Source of the DNA: a bacterium
GTDB lineage: Bacteria > UBP14 > UBA6098 > B30-G16
Direction of reading: 5' to 3'
Assembly: GCA_027007865.1 (NCBI GenBank)
Contig: JALTEE010000278.1
Span: 1-7,438 of the forward strand
Length of the DNA: 7,438 bases
In this document: one piece after another, positions 1 through 5,599 of the stretch
How positions within the stretch are numbered: position 1 is the stretch's first letter
Layout of the letters: every line of letters begins with the position of its first letter
Program-made: the position numbers and the translations under genes
Notes under the pieces: model-generated
Told to the model about the DNA's origin: nothing
Seen by the model: the letters and a program-made list of their open reading frames with translations, nothing else
Databases searched by the model: none

Positions 1-4
1 TTAC

Positions 5-10
5 AGGAGA
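5..10 (+). promoter_or_regulatory. Ribosome binding site of accD
   Basis: AGGAGA lies five bases before the ATG at 16-18. It is a strong Shine-Dalgarno match and supports that start for accD. The upstream gene and promoter are outside the window. Confidence 0.75.
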
Positions 11-15
11 ATGAT

Positions 16-888
16 ATGCTATGGTTTAAGAAAAAGAATCGCGGGGTATCGCAGCAACCGCCGCGCAATGTCCCCGATGGATTGTGGATAAAATGCGACA
101 ATTGCGGTGAAATCATATACAAAAAGCAACTCGATAGAACATTCTGGACTTGCCCGCAATGCAACTACCATTTCCGTGTAACGAGCGATTACTACATCCG
201 CATTTTGCTCGATAATGGAGAATTTGAAGAACACGATGCGAACCTCACACCAAAAGACCCGCTCGGTTTTAAAGATAGGAAAAAATATTCTGACCGCCTA
301 GTAGCGGCGAAAAAGAAAACAGGCTTAAACGAAGCGGTTCGCGTTGGCATCGGTAAAATTGATGGTATTCCTGTCAGTTTTGCCGTGATGGATTTTCGGT
401 TTATCGGCGGCAGTATGGGTTCCGTTGTCGGCGAGCGAGTCGCCAGAGCAATAGAGCGTTCGCTTGAGCGAAAAATCCCGCTTGTAATCATATCCGCATC
501 GGGCGGAGCAAGAATGCAGGAAGGAATTCTCTCTCTTATGCAAATGGCAAAAACAAGTGCATTGCTCGCATTGCTCGACGATGCGAAACTACCGTATATA
601 TCTGTTCTCACAAACCCCACGACAGCGGGAGTTATGGCAAGTTACGCTTCGCTCGGAGATGTCAATATCGCTGAACCGAAAGCTCTGCTCGGTTTTGCGG
701 GTCCACGCGTCATTCAGCAAACAATTGGACAGGAACTTCCCGAAGGATTTCAGAGTTCCGAATTCTTTCAGGAGCACGGCTTTGTCGATGCAGTGGTTCC
801 CCGCCCACAGTTGAAAAAGAACATAGCATTGCTATTGCGGTATATGTATCGCCCAGCGGATGGAATCCCTGTCGAAATGCCCAATTAA
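16..888 (+). CDS. accD: Acetyl-CoA carboxylase carboxyltransferase subunit beta (AccD)
   Basis: AccD pairs with AccA to form the cytoplasmic carboxyltransferase that moves the carboxyl group from carboxybiotin on BCCP to acetyl-CoA, giving malonyl-CoA for fatty acid synthesis. The 290-residue product matches the E. coli protein from memory along nearly its whole length (about 304 residues there). An N-terminal zinc ribbon has four cysteines at 27, 30, 46 and 49, the same numbering as E. coli. The crotonase-fold core follows, with GGSMGSVVG near 132-140, SASGGARMQEG near 161-171, LMQMAKTSA, and NIAEPKALLGFAGPRVI near 219-235. The C-terminus is shorter than in E. coli and lacks the acidic Pro-rich tail. 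The start is fixed by a good Shine-Dalgarno. accA is not in view, and the next gene is a permease after a 136-base gap, so a shared operon is doubtful. Nothing suggests inactivation. Confidence 0.98.
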   Translation: MLWFKKKNRGVSQQPPRNVPDGLWIKCDNCGEIIYKKQLDRTFWTCPQCNYHFRVTSDYYIRILLDNGEFEEHDANLTPKDPLGFKDRKKYSDRLVAAKKKTGLNEAVRVGIGKIDGIPVSFAVMDFRFIGGSMGSVVGERVARAIERSLERKIPLVIISASGGARMQEGILSLMQMAKTSALLALLDDAKLPYISVLTNPTTAGVMASYASLGDVNIAEPKALLGFAGPRVIQQTIGQELPEGFQSSEFFQEHGFVDAVVPRPQLKKNIALLLRYMYRPADGIPVEMPN

Positions 889-980
889 ATAATAGAAAAA
901 ATGGCATCTCTGTTGCTGTTTGCCTTATTTAACTGAAATTGGCGGTAGAAATGGATAGCGAGGTTCACCATCATAGATTG

Positions 981-1007
981 ACACCCGAAGTATCTTGCTT
1001 CGGGTGT
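981..1007 (+). promoter_or_regulatory. Perfect 10-bp hairpin before the permease gene
   Basis: ACACCCGAAG at 981-990 is exactly reverse-complemented by CTTCGGGTGT at 998-1007, leaving a 7-base loop (TATCTTG). The downstream bases, AACTGTTGGG, contain no T-run, so it is not a canonical intrinsic terminator. It ends 7 bases before GGGA, the likely ribosome binding site of the permease, and 17 bases before its ATG. It may end accD transcription, stabilise a processed 5' end or affect permease translation. The stem is directly visible; its role is inference. Confidence 0.6.
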
Positions 1008-1014
1008 AACTGTT

Positions 1015-1018
1015 GGGA
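1015..1018 (+). promoter_or_regulatory. Probable ribosome binding site of the purine permease
   Basis: GGGA lies six bases before ATG 1025-1027. An in-frame TTG at 1013 would make the protein four residues longer, but it sits on this Shine-Dalgarno and has no site of its own between it and the hairpin. The ATG is therefore preferred. Confidence 0.5.
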
Positions 1019-1024
1019 AATAAT

Positions 1025-2344
1025 ATGGCTATTTTCAAATTAAAATCATCTGGCAGCAGCGTTGGTAGAGAATTTCGCGGTGGCACCGTTACATTTATCA
1101 CTATGGCTTATATCATTTTTGTTCAGCCCGCAGTTCTATCGCAGGCGGGAATGGATTTCGGTGCTATTACATTTGCCACCTGTATTTCCGCTGCCATTGC
1201 AACTCTCGTGATGGGGATTTATGCGAATCTGCCAATCGCACAGGCGCCCGGAATGGGAGAAAACTTTTTCTTTACATTTTCCATCGTTCTCGGAATAGGA
1301 ATGATGTGGCAGGATGCACTCGGCGCCGTGTTCGTAGCGGGAATTATATTCTTACTATTATCCCTATTCAAACTGCGAAAAATCGTTCTCGATGCGATAC
1401 CTGTTCCGCTCAGGCACGCAACAGCGGCAGGAATCGGACTTTTTATCGCATTCATCGGACTATCCGAAGCGGGAATTGTGGTAAAAAATCCCGGTGCAAT
1501 AGTGCAACTCGGTGATTTGACGGCGCCGCACACATTGCTCGCTTTGTTTGGACTGTTCGTGATAATGATTTTGACTGTGCGTAAAGTTCCGGGCGCAATC
1601 CTATGGGGGATTTTATCATCGCTCGCTATCGCACTCATTTTCGGAATGGTAAAATACAGCGGAGTATTTTCCGCTCCGCCATCGCCATCGCCGACATTTT
1701 GGAAATTCTCGTTGAAAGGACTTTTTTCATTAAACACATCGTTTCTCGTAGCCGTGTTCGTCTTTTTATATATGGATATGTTCGATACAATCGGGACGCT
1801 GTTTGCCGTGTCCGATGCGGGAAATCTGCTTACCGAAAAGGGCGAAATTCCACGAGCGAACAGAGCGCTCGTTTCCGATGCTGTGGGAACTGTCGTCGGT
1901 GCAATTTTCGGAACATCGACGGTAACGAGTTTCATCGAATCCACAACGGGAATCGCTGCTGGTGCGAGAACGGGGCTATCATCTGTGTTCGTTGCGATAT
2001 TTTTCCTGCTGGCGCTCTTTATGTATCCTATTATCAAGATGGTCGGAGCGGGAATAAATGTCGGCGGCACATATTTCTACCCGATTACTGCACCTGCGCT
2101 AATTATAGTTGGAGCGATGATGACTAAGACACTTGCAAAAATCGATTGGAGCAAAATGTGGAAAGCCCTGCCTGCATTTCTGACGCTCATCGGAATTCCG
2201 CTCACATACTCGATTGCCGACGGAATGGCGCTTGGATTTGTAGCATATCCGATTTGTGCCGTTGCCGCAAGAAAATCGAAGGAGGTCAACCTGCTGATGT
2301 GGATTATCGCAGCGCTGTTCGTTATACGATACGCATTCTTTTAA
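1025..2344 (+). CDS. NCS2-family purine permease, AzgA/PbuG type
   Basis: Predicted inner-membrane permease of the AzgA-like branch (COG2252) of the nucleobase:cation symporter-2 family, whose characterised members import adenine, guanine or hypoxanthine. The 439-residue product is strongly hydrophobic, with about a dozen membrane stretches. Family landmarks (numbered from the ATG) are TFITMAYIIFVQPAVL near 23-38, APGMGENFFF near 74-83, YMDMFDTIGTL near 249-259 and GTSTVTSFIESTTGIAAGARTG near 296-317. Asp251, Asp254 and Glu305 match the spacing of the substrate-site acidic residues reported for fungal AzgA. The PGMG motif reads GEN, where many relatives have GLN. A short Pro/Ser stretch (APPSPSP) sits in a loop near 217-223. 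The gene heads a tight three-gene run. The exact purine substrate cannot be told from sequence. ATG 1025 is preferred over TTG 1013 because of GGGA. Confidence 0.92.
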   Translation: MAIFKLKSSGSSVGREFRGGTVTFITMAYIIFVQPAVLSQAGMDFGAITFATCISAAIATLVMGIYANLPIAQAPGMGENFFFTFSIVLGIGMMWQDALGAVFVAGIIFLLLSLFKLRKIVLDAIPVPLRHATAAGIGLFIAFIGLSEAGIVVKNPGAIVQLGDLTAPHTLLALFGLFVIMILTVRKVPGAILWGILSSLAIALIFGMVKYSGVFSAPPSPSPTFWKFSLKGLFSLNTSFLVAVFVFLYMDMFDTIGTLFAVSDAGNLLTEKGEIPRANRALVSDAVGTVVGAIFGTSTVTSFIESTTGIAAGARTGLSSVFVAIFFLLALFMYPIIKMVGAGINVGGTYFYPITAPALIIVGAMMTKTLAKIDWSKMWKALPAFLTLIGIPLTYSIADGMALGFVAYPICAVAARKSKEVNLLMWIIAALFVIRYAFF

Positions 2345-2350
2345 ATATTC

Positions 2351-2356
2351 AGGAGA
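2351..2356 (+). promoter_or_regulatory. Ribosome binding site of the thioesterase gene
   Basis: AGGAGA lies seven bases before ATG 2364 and just after the permease stop codon. It supports the thioesterase start, with translation following the permease on the same message. Confidence 0.75.
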
Positions 2357-2363
2357 GATAAAA

Positions 2364-2777
2364 ATGTCAGATTGGCAAACAATACCGAAATATCCAACCT
2401 GCTTCGTCTGCGGAGATAAAAACCCAATAGGTCTCAATATGGATTTTCGCGGCAAGGACAATATCGTCGAAGCGGAATTTGAAGCGCAACCTAATCATTG
2501 CGGATACGAAGGCATTGTTCACGGCGGAATTGTGAGCGCTGTACTCGACGAAGGAATGGGATGGACGGGATACCTCGCATTCGGTAAATATTATCTCACG
2601 ATGGAGTTAAAAATTCGTCTGCGAGCGCCAGTAAAGGCAAAAACGAAATATAAGTTTCGCGGCGAAATGGTGCGTAAAATCGGAAATGTTTTCATTGCAA
2701 AAGGCGCATTGTTCGACGCTGATGGAACTGCTGTTGCAGAAGGTGAAGGGAAATATTTTATCACCGACATAGAGTAG
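2364..2777 (+). CDS. PaaI-like hotdog-fold thioesterase
   Basis: The 137-residue product has the normal length of a single hotdog domain. Near its N-terminus CFVCGDKNPIGLNMDF (13-28) matches the recurring C-x2-CG-x2-NP-x-GL signature of one PaaI-like subgroup. HGGIVSAVLDEGMGW (53-67) is the hotdog helix, in which the HGG turn and the acidic residue (Asp62 or Glu63) are expected to take part in thioester hydrolysis. YLTMELKIRLRAPV (77-90) is the expected dimer-interface strand. Members of this family cleave acyl-CoA or aryl-CoA thioesters in the cytoplasm; the substrate here is unknown. The gene starts 19 bases after the permease stop and ends 7 bases before the glycosyltransferase, so co-transcription is likely. 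Cys13 and Cys16 resemble half of a metal site, but no second pair is visible. Confidence 0.88.
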   Translation: MSDWQTIPKYPTCFVCGDKNPIGLNMDFRGKDNIVEAEFEAQPNHCGYEGIVHGGIVSAVLDEGMGWTGYLAFGKYYLTMELKIRLRAPVKAKTKYKFRGEMVRKIGNVFIAKGALFDADGTAVAEGEGKYFITDIE

Positions 2778-2784
2778 ATATCGA

Positions 2785-3534
2785 ATGAAGCCGAGCGTTC
2801 TCATAATCGCGCATAACGAAGCGGATAACATCGCCGAAGCGGTTTCATCGGCACTGTTCGCCGATGAAATTGTCGTGGTCGATAACGGTAGCGATGACAA
2901 CACGGGAAAAATAGCATCTTCTTTGGGTGCAAATGTCATTCGCAGCGAAAAAAATATCGGATATTCCGATGCGAAGAAATTGGGGCTTAAACATTGCAGC
3001 GCCGAATGGGTTTTCTGGCTCGATGCGGATGAGCGAATTTCTAAAAATCTCGCAGACGAAATCCTTGCGGCAATCGAAAAACAAAAAGAATTTGTCGCAT
3101 TCAAAATTCCGCGAAAGAGTTTTTTCCTCGGCAAATGGATTCGCCACTGCGGCTGGTATCCCGACTATGTGCTGCGCCTTTTCAGAAAAGATAGAGCGAA
3201 ATTCTCCGACGACCTCGTCCACGAAAAGCTGCTCGTTAACGGCGCCATCAGAAAACTTTCATCGCCAATACTGCACTATACCGACCCAACACTCGGACAT
3301 TATATCGCAAAATTGAACCACTATACGACACTCGGCGCACAACAGATGAGAACGCAGGGCAAACGAGCAACAATTTGCGATATTTTGTTCCGACCAGCAG
3401 CGACATTCATAAAAATGTTCATAATCAAACTCGGATTTTTAGATGGAATTCACGGTTTTGTGTTGTGCACATTATCTGCTGTGCACACAATGGTTAAATA
3501 TGCAAAATCGTATTTTGGTGAGAGAAAGAATTAA
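2785..3534 (+). CDS. Family 2 glycosyltransferase, WaaE/KdtX-like
   Basis: Predicted inverting GT-A glycosyltransferase of 249 residues, the usual size for the WaaE-like group that adds a sugar to the LPS inner core. The N-terminal strand SVLIIAHNEADNI (4-16) and the nucleotide-binding EIVVVDNGSDD (28-38) are typical of GT2. The metal-binding DxD is Asp80-Ala-Asp82 in FWLDADER. WaaE-like landmarks follow: PRKSFFLGKWIRHCGWYPDY (109-128), VLRLFRK (129-135), VHEKL (145-149) and HYTDPTLGHYIAKLNHYTT (164-182). The C-terminus has a hydrophobic or amphipathic stretch near 205-235 that may touch the membrane. It starts 7 bases after the thioesterase stop with only a weak Shine-Dalgarno, which suggests translational coupling. 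Donor and acceptor sugars are unknown. A role in LPS core or another envelope glycan is inferred from family membership; no other envelope gene is in the window. Confidence 0.92.
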   Translation: MKPSVLIIAHNEADNIAEAVSSALFADEIVVVDNGSDDNTGKIASSLGANVIRSEKNIGYSDAKKLGLKHCSAEWVFWLDADERISKNLADEILAAIEKQKEFVAFKIPRKSFFLGKWIRHCGWYPDYVLRLFRKDRAKFSDDLVHEKLLVNGAIRKLSSPILHYTDPTLGHYIAKLNHYTTLGAQQMRTQGKRATICDILFRPAATFIKMFIIKLGFLDGIHGFVLCTLSAVHTMVKYAKSYFGERKN

Positions 3535-3553
3535 CCCGACATTATCCTGAAAA
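3535..3553. other. Short junction between convergent genes
   Basis: Only 19 bases separate the stop codon of the + strand glycosyltransferase from the stop codon of the - strand DUF72 gene. I see no strong terminator. A 5-bp all-A/T-rich complement (GAAAA and TTTTC around 3549-3567) is too weak to call. Transcripts of the two strands may overlap here. Confidence 0.5.
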
Positions 3554-4399
3554 TTACAGCAGTTTTCGTTCTTTGGGCAATATTCCGGTTAGTTCGGCGA
3601 ACTTTTTTGCATTTATCGCAGCTTTCCCGCGATGACAATTGTTAAAATAGACGAAAACTTTTTTAGCGCCACGCTTAAAAATTTCCTTTGCAATGTCAAA
3701 GATTTCGTGGAGTTCATCGTCGGAATATGAATAATCGTATCTATCCTTATCTTTTGCATACCAATTATTTTCGTTTCGCCCGTGCAATCGGATGTATCCC
3801 GTGTCGGATGTTGCGAGCGCATCATTCGGCATCAATTTTTCAATTCGAGGCGCATCGGGAACTACCCAGCCTACGCTATTTTCCGAAAGGATTTTTTGCA
3901 CTCTTTCCTTTCGCCAATCCGCATTGCGAAATTCTACAAAAAGCGGTTCCGGGACAGATTCTATCAATCGAAGCAGAAATACATAATTTTTATCGTCGAA
4001 GCGAAACGAGACAGGGAACTGTGCGAGATAGCCTTTTACTACACCTTTTCCCGCGAGCGGCGCAATCGAAGCCGAAAATTTTTTTACAATCGAAGAAATC
4101 TCTGACAGTGAAATGTCGTTCTGGTGTGTTATCGCACGAGGCAATTTTATATGTAAGTTAAAAGCAGAAGGCAGATTATTCGCCATTTTTGCCATTCTCT
4201 GCATCGGCGGAATCGCATAAAATGTGGTGTTCAATTCCAGCGCATTGAAATATTGCAGATAATATCGCAGATACAAACTGCGGTCAAGACCCTTGGGATA
4301 AAAACTTTTTATCCAATCAGGAAAGACATATCCCGATGTGCCAACAAACAAGCGTTCTGATTGACCATTTGCTTTCGATGCTCTTAAACTCTCTCCCAT
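3554..4399 (-). CDS. DUF72 (YecE-like) family protein
   Basis: The 281-residue product is a full-length member of the DUF72/YecE family, predicted TIM-barrel proteins of unsettled biochemical function. Family landmarks, in order, are FVGTSGYVFPDWIKSFYP (18-35), YYLQYFNALELNTTFYAIPP (46-65), the KLPRAITH segment (85-92), FVEFRNADW (154-162), GYIRLHGRN (201-209) and VYFNNCHRGKAAINAKKF (250-267). The conserved Asn, His and Arg positions look intact, so the gene seems functional. About 17 residues come before the conserved barrel start. The ATG has only a weak purine-rich stretch upstream (AGCGGA on the - strand), so a later start such as an in-frame TTG close to residue 17 cannot be excluded. 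It lies 61 bases downstream of phoH on the same strand and may be co-transcribed with it. I assign no reaction. Confidence 0.92.
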   Translation of the reverse strand: MGESLRASKANGQSERLFVGTSGYVFPDWIKSFYPKGLDRSLYLRYYLQYFNALELNTTFYAIPPMQRMAKMANNLPSAFNLHIKLPRAITHQNDISLSEISSIVKKFSASIAPLAGKGVVKGYLAQFPVSFRFDDKNYVFLLRLIESVPEPLFVEFRNADWRKERVQKILSENSVGWVVPDAPRIEKLMPNDALATSDTGYIRLHGRNENNWYAKDKDRYDYSYSDDELHEIFDIAKEIFKRGAKKVFVYFNNCHRGKAAINAKKFAELTGILPKERKLL

Positions 4400-4460
4400 C
4401 CTGTCCGCTTAGATTGTTATTATCCCGCATTAGTGGGATGTTGAAGTTGAAACTTTGAAC

Positions 4461-5447
4461 TTAATCCTCTTCTTTCCGCTCCCATTTATCATACGCCACA
4501 ATGATTTCCTGCACGAGCGGATGACGCACGACATCTTTTTCGGAAAGATATGTAAATTTGATACCCGAAATACCTTTCAAAATGTTTTGCGCACTGATTA
4601 AGCCGGACATATTTTTATCATCGAGGTCGATTTGCGTGATATCCCCGTTCACAACGGTTTTTGAATTTATGCCGAGCCGTGTTAGGAACATTTTCATTTG
4701 CCGAACTGTCGAATTTTGCGCTTCGTCGAGGATGATGAATGAATTGTTCAATGTGCGTCCTCGCATAAATGCCAGCGGCGCAATTTCGATAACTCCCGAA
4801 ACAATGTATCGTTCCACCTGTCCGTGTGGCAGCATATCGTATAGTGCATCGTATAGCGGGCGCAGATATGGGTCGACTTTCTCTTTCATATCACCGGGCA
4901 AAAAACCGAGTTTTTCATCCGCTTCGACAGCGGGTCGAACCAGAACGATTCTATCTATTCGCCGCTCTTTGAGAAAGCGCACTGCGCAAGCGACAGCGAG
5001 ATATGTTTTGCCTGTGCCCGCGGGACCGATTGAAAATACGAGGTCGTTCGCATATATCGCATCGATGTATTTTTTCTGCCCATTGCTGCGCGGTTTGATT
5101 GCTATGCGTCGATTAGTCAATAAAATACGGTCATCTGCCTGTGATGCTGAAAGTGCATCGTTCCCTTTGACCATCTTGATGGCATATTGCAATGTCTGCT
5201 CGGTTACCATTCCGCCCGATGCGAGATGCTGAATCATATCCTCGAACAGTTCCTTTACTTTCTGCGGTTCTTCGCCATCGCCGTATATTTGTATCTCGTC
5301 GCCGCGGGTTACGATTTTTACAGGGAATTCGAGTTCGATTTCCTTGACATACGCTCCGCCTTGACCGAACAACATTCGCTGGTCGATGCCGAGCGTGGAC
5401 ACTTTTAATGGCTTCTCCGAGAATTTTACGCTCTGTGATTTTACCAT
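4461..5447 (-). CDS. PhoH-family ATPase (YbeZ/PhoH-like)
   Basis: Predicted cytoplasmic P-loop NTPase of 328 residues, the normal length for PhoH-like/YbeZ proteins, which are linked to RNA processing and ribosome-associated functions and often work with the endoribonuclease YbeY. Residues 1-100 form the N-terminal region with a KH-like segment; residues 115-325 are the ATPase domain. Walker A is GPAGTGKT (141-148), Walker B is FIILDEAQN (237-245), and a sensor-like VVNGDITQIDL follows (265-275). The family block from RPAVEADEKLGFLPGDM (171-187) to VDPYLRPLYDAL (191-202) is intact. The start is an ATG preceded on the - strand by TTGGAG, four bases away. ybeY is often next to this gene, but here the next gene downstream is the DUF72 gene. 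The name phoH reflects homology to E. coli PhoH; phosphate control is not shown here. Confidence 0.96.
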   Translation of the reverse strand: MVKSQSVKFSEKPLKVSTLGIDQRMLFGQGGAYVKEIELEFPVKIVTRGDEIQIYGDGEEPQKVKELFEDMIQHLASGGMVTEQTLQYAIKMVKGNDALSASQADDRILLTNRRIAIKPRSNGQKKYIDAIYANDLVFSIGPAGTGKTYLAVACAVRFLKERRIDRIVLVRPAVEADEKLGFLPGDMKEKVDPYLRPLYDALYDMLPHGQVERYIVSGVIEIAPLAFMRGRTLNNSFIILDEAQNSTVRQMKMFLTRLGINSKTVVNGDITQIDLDDKNMSGLISAQNILKGISGIKFTYLSEKDVVRHPLVQEIIVAYDKWERKEED

Positions 5448-5599
5448 TTCGCTCCAAATTGGCTAAAATTTTATCGCAATAATACACTCGATTAAACAAT
5501 CTAAATAAAACAAATCATATCTCTTTGTCGAGTAATTTTTTTGTTTTAACGCAGAACATTGGAACGAGAGTAAATGAGAATGAAATATGGAAAATAGCG
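5448..5599 (-). other. A/T-rich gap between the sensor kinase and the PhoH-family gene
   Basis: This 152-base gap holds no gene I can support. It is clearly richer in A/T than the genes around it and has a 7-base T-run on the + strand at 5536-5542. On the - strand TATTAT (complement of 5479-5484) could be a -10 element for the PhoH-family gene, but the -35 position at a 17-base spacer reads TATTTA, a poor match. I see no clear terminator after the kinase. A promoter for the downstream gene is plausible from base composition only. Confidence 0.35.
5452..5455 (-). promoter_or_regulatory. Ribosome binding site of the PhoH-family gene
   Basis: On the - strand GGAG lies four bases before the ATG whose complement is at 5445-5447. 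The spacing is a little short but acceptable, and it supports that start. Confidence 0.55.

Larger units (their letters stand above)
889..1024 (+). other. Intergenic leader between accD and the purine permease
   Basis: This 136-base gap has no gene. Its one clear structure is the hairpin at 981-1007. A perfect TTGACA lies at 978-983, but no -10 hexamer follows at 16-18 bases; the position holds CGGGTG. I looked for a purine riboswitch, which is common before purine permeases in Firmicutes, and could not find its conserved three-way-junction bases. The gap could hold the permease promoter or be a transcribed leader; the sequence does not decide. Confidence 0.6.

Noticed and set aside
192..620. 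A 142-codon open frame on the - strand opposite accD
   Set aside because: It overlaps highly conserved AccD coding sequence, has no recognisable motif and looks like a shadow frame.
978..983. A perfect TTGACA that could be a -35 box for the permease
   Set aside because: No -10-like hexamer follows at 16-18 bases (CGGGTG instead), and the hexamer overlaps the hairpin stem. It is probably chance.
889..1024. A purine riboswitch upstream of the purine permease
   Set aside because: I could not find the conserved junction bases or the P1/P2/P3 layout; a covariance-model search would settle it.
1675..1694. A short CCATCG tandem repeat
   Set aside because: Only about two copies, in frame in the permease gene, where they encode the Pro/Ser loop. 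No sign of a mobile or CRISPR-type repeat.
1219..2070. A long open frame (283 codons) on the - strand opposite the permease gene
   Set aside because: It is a shadow of the permease codons. Its translation is low-complexity, rich in Ser, Thr, Pro and Ile, with no recognisable domain, while the + strand frame is a clear NCS2 permease.
4422..4439. A small hairpin (ATCCC with GGGAT) between the PhoH-family and DUF72 genes as a terminator
   Set aside because: Only five pairs are perfect. On the transcribed - strand the sixth position is an A-C mismatch, and A-rich sequence rather than a T-run follows.
5521..5542. CTC-GAG arms followed by a 7-base T-run on the + strand, resembling a terminator
   Set aside because: The stem is only three pairs, and no + strand gene reads into this site; the genes on both sides are on the - strand.
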